DNA from: Candidatus Zixiibacteriota bacterium
GTDB taxonomy: Bacteria > Zixibacteria > MSB-5A5 > WJJR01
NCBI GenBank assembly: GCA_036397555.1
Contig: DASWIS010000008.1
Span: forward strand, 608,206 to 670,000
DNA length: 61,795 nt
Direction: 5' to 3'
Positions 53,524-61,795 of the stretch are shown in pieces (position 1 is the first letter of the stretch; each line of letters begins with the position of its first letter). Position numbers and translations under genes: made by a program. The notes beneath the pieces are model-generated. The model had not been told where the DNA came from. It saw only the letters and a program-made list of their open reading frames with translations, and did no database searches.

Positions 53524-53993
53524 GATCCCCGGATGCCCAGCCCGACTTGAACGACGAGAGACGAATCGAGATCGCCGCCCTTCGGCCCGGCCACCTGACC
53601 GCGCTCATCGAATTGTGGACACAGTCAGGTCTGGAAGTCCGTCGGGGCGGTCGTGACGCGCCGGCGGAATTGCAGCGACAATTGTCGCGCAATCCCGAGG
53701 GGTTTATCGGCGCGTTTGTTGCGGGGCGGCTCGTCGGTTTCGTGCTGGCAACCGATGATGACCGTCGCGGCTGGATCAACCGTCTGGCGGTGCATCCCGA
53801 TTACCGGAGACAGCGGCTCGCACGGCGGCTGATTGCCGCCGCAGAAGACGTGTTGAAACGACGGGGAATGAGGATCATGGCCGCCCTCATTGATGATGAA
53901 AACATTGCGTCCATCGCGACATTCACCGCCGCGGGATACGTCGATATGCCCGATGTCACCTACTACTCCAAGCGGGACGACCCGGATGTCTGA
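53520..53993 (+). CDS. GNAT family N-acetyltransferase
   Basis: The product has 157 residues. The acetyl-CoA motif INRLAVHPDYRRQRLARRLIAAAEDVLKRRG (about residues 85-115) is a variant in which the usual G-x-G reads L-A. The preceding strand GAFVAGRLVGFVLATDD and the later AALIDDENIASIATFTAAGYVD complete the fold. The acceptor is unknown (amine or protein N-terminus). Confidence 0.88.
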   Translation: MRSPDAQPDLNDERRIEIAALRPGHLTALIELWTQSGLEVRRGGRDAPAELQRQLSRNPEGFIGAFVAGRLVGFVLATDDDRRGWINRLAVHPDYRRQRLARRLIAAAEDVLKRRGMRIMAALIDDENIASIATFTAAGYVDMPDVTYYSKRDDPDV

Positions 53994-54540
53994 GAATGGT
54001 GTCAGTCTTGCACGGACACGCTGTGCCGCTCAGACTCGCACACTCCTCGCGGTGCTCATCCTGGTCGGGTCCGTGTGCCGTGATACCAAGGCACAGCCAA
54101 CAGTGACTTTGCCCCCGCGCGTGACCATCCGACAATTCATCGAATCCGGATCGTTCGATTCGGCGCAGGCACGCATCGATTCGGTGTTGTCGGGAGATTC
54201 GACCCTCGCCTGGCCATGGCTGATGCGTGACGACATTGCGCGCCGACTCGAGAATCCCGCCAGGCGGCGTCATGCGCTGCAGGAAGCGCTGCAACGATCA
54301 CCCGAGGGACGCGAAGTCCGTCTGCGACTGGCTGAATTCTTCCTGTCGGCGTCGTGGCCCGACAGCGCGCGGCCGCATATCACATGGCTCGAAAAATCCA
54401 GTGCGGAACCGGACCTGCAGACCCTGTTTCTCATTGGCCGATTCGCCGAGCAGGCCGGTATGCCCGATTCGGCGGTGCAGTGTTACATGCGCGTGTGGGA
54501 TGAAATCGACCGCCGGAAGCTGTTTTGGCTGATCGAGTGA
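53986..54540 (+). CDS. Exported TPR-like protein
   Basis: The product has 184 residues and overlaps the previous gene by eight bases. A signal peptide (RTLLAVLILVGSVCRDTKAQ) is followed by helical repeats of TPR type (FDSAQARIDSVLSGDSTLAWPWLMRDDIARR, GREVRLRLAEFFLSASWPDSAR, LQTLFLIGRFAEQAGMPDSA). It is probably a periplasmic scaffold working with the next gene product. Confidence 0.7.
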   Translation: MSENGVSLARTRCAAQTRTLLAVLILVGSVCRDTKAQPTVTLPPRVTIRQFIESGSFDSAQARIDSVLSGDSTLAWPWLMRDDIARRLENPARRRHALQEALQRSPEGREVRLRLAEFFLSASWPDSARPHITWLEKSSAEPDLQTLFLIGRFAEQAGMPDSAVQCYMRVWDEIDRRKLFWLIE

Positions 54541-54552
54541 CGAGATCGTCGA

Positions 54553-55656
54553 ATGAGAATCGTGTCTGAAGGTCAGGTCCGGCGGCGGCCGTATTGGCTG
54601 CTGATCGCACTGCTGGTCGGAAGTAGCTCGCTGTCGAAAGCGGATGAGCTGCCCGCGCTGCTGATCGATGCCGGTGATCGGGTCGGCGCCATGCGTCTGT
54701 CAACACTCGACACGCGTTCAGACAGTATCCTCGCACCCGGACCGCCGACCGTATACCTGTTCTGGGCAACCTCGTCTCCGGCCTCGATCCAGGCGCTGGG
54801 TGATTTGGCGGCATGGACCGCCCGGACCAGAGTTCGTTGGCGATTCGTCCCCCTCAACATCGACGCGCGCACTCCTGCCGAAGCGGATGCCGCGCGAACT
54901 GTCACGATCGCGCGGACCTCAGGATACAAAGATGATCCCGTCTGGATCGACTCCGGATTGGCTGTCTCGAAGCGCTTCGGTCTGATCAGCGTGCCCACGA
55001 CGATTGTGTGTGAACTCGGAGGGCGTGTCCAATCAGTCGAGCGCGGATGGGATCACAGTGTGACAGAGCGATTGAAGACTCTTTTCGGACAAATCGGGGA
55101 TCCGCCTGCGACAGGAGCCGAGCCAGACACCGCGCAGATCCGTTGCGATGCGTACATCGCAGAATTGAGACGACTCTTTGGTATGGGGCGCTATCTGATG
55201 GCGTCCGAGACGATCCGCCGACGTCGGGATGACTGCATCGGCACGGCATTACCACACGTCTACGCTGCACTCGCGTGCTTGCAGACGCAGTCGTTGCCCT
55301 GCCTGCGCGCTGCGGTCGGCGCTGCCCGACGGCAAGCTCCTCACAGCCCGCTGACATCTCTGCTCCAATCGGCCCTCGCATTCTACGACGATAAAATGGA
55401 TACCTGCCTTCAGCACGCCGCCGATGCCATCTCGATGGACTCGACGCTCGCGCCGGCGTGGGGGCTTCTGGGCAGAGCCGCGCTGGCGTCCAACGACACG
55501 GCCCAGTCTGCACGGGCTCTGTCGGCGCTGGAACAGATCAACCCGTATCATCCCACACTGGAATTATTGCGTGCCGAGCGGGAGATGCGCCGGGGTCGGT
55601 CTGCCGAATCCGCCGCGCGGCTGCGGCGACTGATACAGAGTCGCCGTACCTTCTAA
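54553..55656 (+). CDS. Exported thioredoxin-fold protein with TPRs; active-site Cys replaced by Ser
   Basis: The product has 367 residues. After a signal peptide, residues 30-180 follow the TlpA/thioredoxin plan: PTVYLFWATSSPASIQALGDL at the active site and the cis-proline loop SVPTTIV later. In redox-active members this site reads W-C-P-P-C; here both cysteines are Ser (SSPAS). The C-terminal half holds TPR helices (ALACLQTQSLPCLRAAVGAARR, LAPAWGLLGRAALASNDTAQ). It is therefore not a disulfide reductase; binding or scaffold roles are likely. It ends the plus-strand run of six genes starting at 52057. Confidence 0.82.
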   Translation: MRIVSEGQVRRRPYWLLIALLVGSSSLSKADELPALLIDAGDRVGAMRLSTLDTRSDSILAPGPPTVYLFWATSSPASIQALGDLAAWTARTRVRWRFVPLNIDARTPAEADAARTVTIARTSGYKDDPVWIDSGLAVSKRFGLISVPTTIVCELGGRVQSVERGWDHSVTERLKTLFGQIGDPPATGAEPDTAQIRCDAYIAELRRLFGMGRYLMASETIRRRRDDCIGTALPHVYAALACLQTQSLPCLRAAVGAARRQAPHSPLTSLLQSALAFYDDKMDTCLQHAADAISMDSTLAPAWGLLGRAALASNDTAQSARALSALEQINPYHPTLELLRAEREMRRGRSAESAARLRRLIQSRRTF

Positions 55657-55697
55657 GATCGCAAGGAACTCCATCGCCGTGTTTTGCCCGAGGGCGG

Positions 55698-55726
55698 TTG
55701 AATCCGTTGCCCACAGATTGTATAAT
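55698..55726 (+). promoter_or_regulatory. Sigma-70 promoter of the gene at 55811
   Basis: TTGAAT, 17-base spacer, perfect TATAAT. The predicted transcript would begin about seven bases downstream, right at a hairpin. Confidence 0.75.
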
Positions 55727-55733
55727 GCATTGC

Positions 55734-55752
55734 GCCCGGCCTCGAGCCGGGC
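55734..55752 (+). promoter_or_regulatory. 5'-end hairpin of the mRNA for the gene at 55811
   Basis: GCCCGGC-CTCGA-GCCGGGC is a perfect 7-base-pair stem placed just where transcription should start. No T-run follows; it may stabilise the mRNA, or alternatively act as a weak terminator for the upstream operon. Confidence 0.5.
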
Positions 55753-55810
55753 GTTGTTGTGGACGATAGATCATACAGACTTACGGGAAAACCAGATGGG
55801 AGTTATTCCG

Positions 55811-56398
55811 ATGATTCTGATGTCAGTGCGATGGTTGATCGCGGTTCTGTGCATTGTCGGTGTATTCGCGCCTGCCCAAGCCGGTGAGCAGAAACTCGAC
55901 AATCATGTGACCGCCTATCTGTCAGCGGGTGCCAACGACAGTTCTGCCGTTCTCACGCTGTGGATGTCCAATGTCAATCCGGTGATCGGTGTCACGTTGC
56001 CGCTGAAGTTCGTTCCCGGCGACAGCGTCATGCATCTGGATTCCGCGTTATTTACCAATGGCGTCGTGGGACCATTCCTCAGCCTCGGACCGCGCTACAC
56101 ACCGAAAAACCAGTCTTTGCTGGTCAACTTCAGACGCCATCCCGATTCCACCAAGGCCAATGTCGGCGCCATCCCCGTCGGCCACGGCCTGATCGGCCAA
56201 CTGTTTTTCAGCTCGAAGAAGCAGTTTCCAATGCAGGCGTTCATGGCGGCCGCGATCAAACTGCCACCGGAGGCGCGCCTCATGTACGTGACCGATACTT
56301 ACAACTCGGTATTGCCGGAATTCGTCTTCAAAAAAGAGTCGCCGCCGCAGTGGCCTCCCGATGCTCCCAAAGACAGCGGGAAGTCGGCACCCCAATGA
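55811..56398 (+). CDS. Exported beta-sandwich protein of unknown function
   Basis: The product has 195 residues. The signal peptide (SVRWLIAVLCIVGVFAPAQA) precedes a domain with SSAVLTLWMSNVNPVIGVTLPLKFVPGDSVM, a beta-sandwich pattern also seen twice in the giant protein at 41883 (PL-I/F after a turn). The C-terminal 25 residues are Pro/Ser/Lys-rich. I favoured the ATG at 55811 because GGGAG lies eight bases before it; an ATG at 55796 is also in frame. Confidence 0.7.
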   Translation: MILMSVRWLIAVLCIVGVFAPAQAGEQKLDNHVTAYLSAGANDSSAVLTLWMSNVNPVIGVTLPLKFVPGDSVMHLDSALFTNGVVGPFLSLGPRYTPKNQSLLVNFRRHPDSTKANVGAIPVGHGLIGQLFFSSKKQFPMQAFMAAAIKLPPEARLMYVTDTYNSVLPEFVFKKESPPQWPPDAPKDSGKSAPQ

Positions 56399-56422
56399 TG
56401 CCTGAGCGGGGGGAGAATGCTG

Positions 56423-56451
56423 TTGACTCTCCCCGATGCCACGGTTTATCA
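56423..56451 (+). promoter_or_regulatory. Promoter of tRNA-Phe
   Basis: TTGACT (56423-56428), 17 bases, TTATCA (56446-56451), 44 bases before the tRNA. A hairpin GGGGAGA..TCTCCCC (56410-56434) overlaps its -35. Confidence 0.55.
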
Positions 56452-56495
56452 AGCGCGTCCGGTCAAATCGCTCGGTTGGACCGGATTGCGACCCT

Positions 56496-56568
<73 letters not shown>

Positions 56569-56659
56569 CTTGACAGCATGGGCCTGCTTGACACCCTCCG
56601 CTTTTCCCCCATCTTACAATCGCCTCACAAGTTTGCGCACCCGATCGGAGCACGTCACA

Positions 56660-58453
56660 TTGAAATCCCCGAGGTCACATCTCGAAGCTGCCTTGGAAAC
56701 GCACGACAGGTCAGGCTGCGGGGATGCGGCCGCGACGGATGATGACTCTAAGGCGCCGGAGGAATTGCCCTCGATTCAAAAAAGTCCTTGGCACTCACCA
56801 CGCAGATCGCAACTCGAATCCCGTATCGCATTGGGTGCGGTGCTCGTGGCGCTGCTGGCTTCGCGGTGGATGACGCATGCGGATTACCTGTTGCACCTAG
56901 ATGCGGGCTGTTTCGCTCGTGCCCTGACGCAGTTTGATCTGTCGGCGCTCAGTCCTCATCCGCCGGGGTATGTGCTGTTTGTCTTGCTCGGTCGGCTGGC
57001 GCGGCTCATTGCGAACGATGCCAATCACGCGTACCTGATCGTGAATGTCGCAACGCAAGTCGGAACAGTCCTGATTCTCTTTCGCCTGCTGCGTGCTTCA
57101 CTGGACACACTGTCGACGACCCTTGCCGTCGCGATTGTCATTTTTCACCCGCTGTTCTGGTATTACGGCACGACGACATCCATCTACGCGACGGAAGTGT
57201 TTCTTGCGGTGGCGATCATCGGCGCCTTAGACGATGATCACAGACATCCATCATCCCGGTGCCTGGGGTTCCTTGGCTTTCTGTGGACATTCGTGGGAGG
57301 GATCAGGCCAACAACTGTATTATTTCTTGGGCCGGTATTCCTCGATCACTTATGGCATCGTCGTCGCGACGGTCGAGGAGTTTTGTTGGCGCTTATGATG
57401 TCCATAGTTGGTGCCACGATGTGGGTTGTCCCGCTGATGATAATGTCAGGCGGGAGCAGCGCATACGTCGACGCCACTGGAGAGTACTTCGATCACTTTC
57501 TGACTGCCAGTTCAATCTTTTTTGCCGACGATGCGTCAGTCGCACTGAAGTACGGAATGGTAACCGGACTAGCATTCGCACTTTTGCTGATGCCGCTTGC
57601 TCCGATGGTCATCGCTGGATACCGACGTAGGCGAGTATTGGTGATCGACTCCGGCGTTGCGTCGTCTCGATTCCTCCTGCTGTGGAGTCTTCCGGCACTC
57701 GGCTTCTTTCTCTTGCTGCATATGGGGCAGCACGGTTACGCGCTGTGGTTTCTCGCGCCGCTCGTCATCTACCTGGTCACTCGTAGTGCCTTGGCATCCA
57801 CGCGAGCGCAATCGCCTTGGGCATGTCGTTGGCCTCTTCTGGCGACACTCGTGCTTGAATTTGGATGGTACCTGGGAGCGCCGGCGCTCGTTAAGAATTA
57901 TCCGAAGATGGCGGACGCGTCCTTCCTGAACGACCGCGCCAATTGGAAGTATCTTCTTGGTAAGGCCTACCGCATTCAATCGGACTTTTCGTTGAACGGC
58001 GTGCGACTTTGGGAGAATATAACACGGGGTTACCTTGAAGCTCTTCTGCAATATGCGCCGGACAGCGTTCTGTTCATTGAGCACAGTTACCGGGAGACCA
58101 ATGCCTGGCTGCTGGTCGAACATGCCCCGGAATACACGTTTTTGGCCCGGCGGATGAAAACTGCCGAGTGGGCTATCCTCGGCGGCCAGTTGGAGGGTTT
58201 GGTTGTTGAGGCAGAGGACGGCGAAACGCGACTGTACGTACCGAGTCCGGTGCGAGCGGTACTGCTCATGGATGAGGGCTTTGGGGCCGTTTGGCCTCGT
58301 CGCGTGGAGTCTCCTCGACTCACTCAGTGCGGAAAGAGCCTGTATCTCTTTTCACGGGGCGACACCGTCGAGTTGCCTGACCTCCATCTCATTCTTGGGG
58401 ATATCCACTTCACGGCTCCAAGCATGTTGAACGCCGGCCCCCAGGATCAATGA
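56660..58453 (+). CDS. GT-C type membrane glycosyltransferase-like protein
   Basis: The product has about 597 residues with ten or more membrane helices. The first loop contains HLDAGCFARALTQFDL and HPPGYVLFVLLGRLARL, the pattern (D.. and HPPGY) of DUF2723/PMT-like GT-C enzymes that transfer sugar from a lipid carrier. The C-terminal part (VEAEDGETRLYVPSP..) is soluble. The frame extends back into the tRNA-Phe, so the start must be internal. I chose a TTG at 56660 with GGAG nine bases upstream; no ATG occurs before residue 70. Confidence 0.72.
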   Translation: MKSPRSHLEAALETHDRSGCGDAAATDDDSKAPEELPSIQKSPWHSPRRSQLESRIALGAVLVALLASRWMTHADYLLHLDAGCFARALTQFDLSALSPHPPGYVLFVLLGRLARLIANDANHAYLIVNVATQVGTVLILFRLLRASLDTLSTTLAVAIVIFHPLFWYYGTTTSIYATEVFLAVAIIGALDDDHRHPSSRCLGFLGFLWTFVGGIRPTTVLFLGPVFLDHLWHRRRDGRGVLLALMMSIVGATMWVVPLMIMSGGSSAYVDATGEYFDHFLTASSIFFADDASVALKYGMVTGLAFALLLMPLAPMVIAGYRRRRVLVIDSGVASSRFLLLWSLPALGFFLLLHMGQHGYALWFLAPLVIYLVTRSALASTRAQSPWACRWPLLATLVLEFGWYLGAPALVKNYPKMADASFLNDRANWKYLLGKAYRIQSDFSLNGVRLWENITRGYLEALLQYAPDSVLFIEHSYRETNAWLLVEHAPEYTFLARRMKTAEWAILGGQLEGLVVEAEDGETRLYVPSPVRAVLLMDEGFGAVWPRRVESPRLTQCGKSLYLFSRGDTVELPDLHLILGDIHFTAPSMLNAGPQDQ

Positions 58454-58512
58454 CGGCCTGCGATTGTGCAAGCGAATCGGGATCGCCCGCTGTGCACGAC
58501 CGCAAGAATCAA

Positions 58513-58541
58513 TTGCCCCCGCCGAGTGCCTGTTGTTATCC
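58513..58541 (+). promoter_or_regulatory. Promoter of tRNA-Thr
   Basis: TTGCCC (58513-58518), 17 bases, TTATCC (58536-58541), 14 bases before the tRNA. Confidence 0.5.
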
Positions 58542-58555
58542 TGCCGCCGCCGGCC

Positions 58556-58628
58556 GCCACCGTAGCTCAGCTGGTAGAGCAGACGATTCGTAATCGTCAG
58601 GTCAGCGGTTCGATTCCGCTCGGTGGCT
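58556..58628 (+). tRNA. tRNA-Thr (anticodon CGT)
   Basis: This is a 73-base cloverleaf: acceptor GCCACCG/CGGTGGC, D-arm GCTC..GAGC, anticodon stem GACGA/TCGTC with loop TTCGTAA, T-arm AGCGG/CCGCT with loop TTCGATT. The discriminator is T. CCA is not encoded. The anticodon CGU reads ACG codons. Confidence 0.96.
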
Positions 58629-58819
58629 GAATCTGAGGCGTTCCGTTGGGACCCTCCATCGGTCGCAATAAGTGTTGACATCTGATCCCGCAGGCCAAAC
58701 CATTCACCCTCGATTCCTGCCGACAGTTGGTCGGTTGATCCAGTTTAGAATAGCTTAGACGATTGATACGCCTGCGGGCCGAACGTTCAACTTGCATGCA
58801 CTGACGGAGGGCCGTCCGC

Positions 58820-60442
58820 ATGTCCGCTGACCACAAGCATCACACTGAACAGTGGGGAACCCGGCTCGGCGTGATCCTTGCCGTCTCGGGATCCGCTGTC
58901 GGCCTGGGGAACTTTCTGCGTTTCCCCGGCCAGGCAGCGGCCAACGGTGGTGGGGCATTCATGATCCCGTATTTCTGCGCCCTGCTGCTTGTTGGCATCC
59001 CGATCGGCTGGGCGGAGTGGACGATGGGACGCTACGGCGGACTGAAGGGCCTGCACTCGGCGCCGTCGATTCTGGGGGTGTTTGCCAAGGGCGGCATAGG
59101 ACGGTATTTGGGTGTCATCGGTGTGCTCATTCCTTTGGCAGTGTCGTTCTACTACACCTACATCGAGGCATGGTGCCTTGGCTATTTCTGGCAGTATATC
59201 TCCGGTGGCATGGGAATCGACGCGGCCGCGCCGATCGCCGAGCAGACGGCGCGCGCCGCGGAGTTCTACTCGGATTTCACGGGTCGCGGGCAAAACGGCG
59301 TCATCGCGGGCGGGTCGCTGGCGACGTTCGTGTTTTGGGTGGTCACGTTCGGCATCAATATCTGGCTCGTGTTCCGTGGCATTTCCCGCGGTATCGAGAA
59401 GTTCGTCAGTTGGGCCATGCCGATCATGGCCGTCTGCGCGGTGATCGTCCTGATTCGCGTCCTGACGCTCGGGACACCCGACCCCGCGCATCCCGAGCAG
59501 AGCGTTGTTAACGGTCTTGGGTATATGTGGAATCCCGACTTCAAAGCGCTGGGGAATCCGCAGACATGGCTGGCCGCAGCCGGGCAGATTTTTTTCAGCT
59601 TGTCGGTGGGATTCGGCGTCATCATCAACTACGCATCGTACATGAAGCGTAAAGACGATGTCGTTCTCTCCGGATTGACTGCGTCGGCCACCAACGAACT
59701 CTTTGAAGTGGGATTTGGCGGATTGATCACGCTGACTGCCGCATTCGTGTTTCTCGGCACGTCCAACATCATCGGCGCAGTGCAGGGCGGGACGTTCGGG
59801 CTCGGCTTTACGACGCTCCCGGTGGTATTCGCCCACATGGGACCGATCGGCAACATCATCGGCGCCATCTGGTTTCTGATGCTGTTTTTGGCGGCGGTGA
59901 CCAGCTCCATCTCCATGTATCAGCCCGCATTGGCGTTCATTCGCGAGTCGCTGGGATGGAATCGGCTACGCGCAACGACTCTGATGGTCGGCATCTGTGT
60001 CGTTGGCTCAGCGCTGGTGATGTACTACAGCCGCGATGGCTTGTTCTGGTCCACCATCGACGACTGGGTCGGTACGTTCCTGATTTTTGTTCTGGCCATG
60101 GTACAGATCATTTGCTTCAGTTGGGTGTTCGGCATTGACCGTGGGATGAAGCTCGCCCACCAGGGATCGCACGCAAAGATTCCCCGCGCGTATCGATTTA
60201 TCATGAAGTATGTGACGCCGACTTATCTGGTCGTGGTCTTCATCGCGTTCTGCTGGAGCAACCTCGGTTCCTGGGTCGGTTCGATCTTCGCTGATGTCGA
60301 TCGGCCGTATGCTCCGGGACTGCGGCAAGGGGCGATGATCCTGATTGCCGGCGTGACGATCCTACTGGTCATTCTGACACGGATCGGCGAGAAACGTTGG
60401 CGGGCAGCCGGGCTCGACATCGACGGGAAAAAGGACGATTAG
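58820..60442 (+). CDS. Sodium-dependent transporter of the NSS (SNF) family
   Basis: The product has 540 residues with 12 expected membrane helices. The first helix holds the sodium/substrate signature WGTRLGVILAVSGSAVGLGNFLRFPGQAAANGGGAFMIPY, close to LeuT and MhsT. The family imports amino acids (or related compounds) with sodium; the substrate is not readable. GGAGGG lies nine bases before the ATG. A 49-residue membrane protein follows immediately, as is usual for MetP/MetS-type pairs. Confidence 0.94.
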   Translation: MSADHKHHTEQWGTRLGVILAVSGSAVGLGNFLRFPGQAAANGGGAFMIPYFCALLLVGIPIGWAEWTMGRYGGLKGLHSAPSILGVFAKGGIGRYLGVIGVLIPLAVSFYYTYIEAWCLGYFWQYISGGMGIDAAAPIAEQTARAAEFYSDFTGRGQNGVIAGGSLATFVFWVVTFGINIWLVFRGISRGIEKFVSWAMPIMAVCAVIVLIRVLTLGTPDPAHPEQSVVNGLGYMWNPDFKALGNPQTWLAAAGQIFFSLSVGFGVIINYASYMKRKDDVVLSGLTASATNELFEVGFGGLITLTAAFVFLGTSNIIGAVQGGTFGLGFTTLPVVFAHMGPIGNIIGAIWFLMLFLAAVTSSISMYQPALAFIRESLGWNRLRATTLMVGICVVGSALVMYYSRDGLFWSTIDDWVGTFLIFVLAMVQIICFSWVFGIDRGMKLAHQGSHAKIPRAYRFIMKYVTPTYLVVVFIAFCWSNLGSWVGSIFADVDRPYAPGLRQGAMILIAGVTILLVILTRIGEKRWRAAGLDIDGKKDD

Positions 60443-60460
60443 ATTTTTGGAGGAATCGAC

Positions 60461-60610
60461 ATGACCGCGCTGGGATGGGTATTCCTGACACTTTCGATGA
60501 TCTTTGTCTGGGGGCTGGTCATCTGGTGCTATGCCAAGGTCTTCACGATCCCGGAAGAGGAATTCGAGCGGCAGGAAGCTCACCCTGCAGAACACACTTA
60601 CATACCGTAG
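60461..60610 (+). CDS. Small membrane subunit paired with the NSS transporter (MetS-like)
   Basis: This 49-residue protein is preceded by an ideal ribosome site (TTGGAGGAA, seven bases). It has one membrane helix (GWVFLTLSMIFVWGLVIWCYAKVF), then an acidic tail ending AEHTYIP. Single-helix partners of this size (MetS) are required by some NSS methionine/alanine importers. It begins 19 bases after the transporter gene and should be co-translated. Confidence 0.75.
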   Translation: MTALGWVFLTLSMIFVWGLVIWCYAKVFTIPEEEFERQEAHPAEHTYIP

Positions 60611-60944
60611 CGTTGGCGCCGGTCGTTCGCCGCTGTGATCGGAAAGCCAGCCAACACAGCCCGGCGGCGACCGTATGATGCTTTGGCCGACCTTCTTGTA
60701 ACTGCCAGTTCGATTTCGGCTTGACTTTGGTTTGGCCTCTTGTATCTTCAGCGTTTGCCGCTTCGGGCAGAAGCGGTGTTTTGTCTTGCTCTTTGAAAAT
60801 CGAATAGCGTAGACAGGCCTAAAGCAGATTTGGTGCGGGCCAAGGGGTTTCTCTATGAAGCCCCGAGGTCAATGCAATTGTTTGGTGATTTTCCGAGGCG
60901 TTCCATTCGGATCGTCTCTTGAGCAAGAAATCGAAGATTTCTTT
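60611..60944 (+). promoter_or_regulatory. rRNA operon promoter and leader
   Basis: TTGACT (60721-60726), 16 bases, TATCTT (60743-60748) is a likely rRNA promoter. A boxA-like antitermination site TGCTCTTTGAAA lies at 60787-60798. A hairpin AAGAAATC-GAA-GATTTCTT (60925-60943) lies directly before the 16S start, perhaps part of the processing stem. The first part (60611-60720) shows nothing I recognise. Confidence 0.65.

Positions 60945-61795
<851 letters not shown>

Overview
The window (61,795 bases, high GC, genes on both strands) is a piece of bacterial chromosome. Its gene content suggests a Gram-negative member of the FCB group or a related uncultured phylum (Zixibacteria-like is my best guess). 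The reasons are two secreted proteins with C-terminal type IX-style (FlgD-like) sorting domains, a PorV/PorQ-like outer-membrane protein, Cys-rich dockerin-like modules, a GldA/GldF/GldG-type ABC transporter, LptE, a Pal-like OmpA lipoprotein and many lipoproteins. The partial 16S rRNA at the right edge would settle the identity; I could not compare it with a database.

Layout. 1-8.2 kb: the end of a large exported protein, a membrane glycosyltransferase with TPRs, a secreted subtilisin and an alpha/beta hydrolase. 8.3-10.1 kb: a visibly more AT-rich island with a Panacea-type antitoxin gene overlapping a small RelE-like candidate toxin, and a convergent DNA-binding-like gene. 10.1-10.7 kb: an intergenic zone holding a candidate minus-strand small RNA (near-consensus promoter plus intrinsic terminator), a 43-residue basic protein and a G-quadruplex-type tract. 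10.8-18.2 kb: a core block, rplM-rpsI-rpsB-tsf-pyrH-frr-uppS-cdsA, followed by a UbiA-type prenyltransferase and an NlpC/P60 lipoprotein. 18.2-27.2 kb: uvrC, a 3-methyladenine DNA glycosylase with a repeat-expanded tail, glutamate dehydrogenase, a secreted dockerin protein, an M50 protease, an outer-membrane lipoprotein, a Pal-like protein and a BamE-like lipoprotein. 27.4-32.1 kb: the Gld-like ABC operon and acpS. 32.2-33.4 kb: a dockerin-bearing M43 metalloprotease.

33.4-40.2 kb is a minus-strand run of five tightly spaced genes: a Ser/Thr kinase, two paralogous CsgG/FlgO-like proteins, a beta-barrel protein and an exported protein of unknown function. It looks like one envelope system. Next to it (40.4-47.5 kb) lie a cohesin-like lipoprotein and an 1868-residue secreted protein with five PKD domains, a dockerin and a sorting domain. 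Together with the other dockerin genes they suggest surface assembly by cohesin-dockerin pairing.

47.5-55.7 kb: a small conserved-looking ORF, a degenerate radical-SAM/DUF2344 fusion that lacks the cluster cysteines, hutI, lptE, a PorV-like gene, a lipoprotein, a GNAT acetyltransferase, a TPR protein and a thioredoxin-fold protein with Ser in place of both active-site Cys. 55.7-61.8 kb: a secreted protein, tRNA-Phe, a GT-C membrane protein, tRNA-Thr, a sodium:solute symporter of the NSS family with its tiny companion subunit, and the start of a 16S rRNA gene with promoter and boxA.

Several near-consensus sigma-70 promoters (TTGACA/TATAAT, 17-base spacer) can be read directly. No CRISPR array, insertion sequence or prophage was seen.
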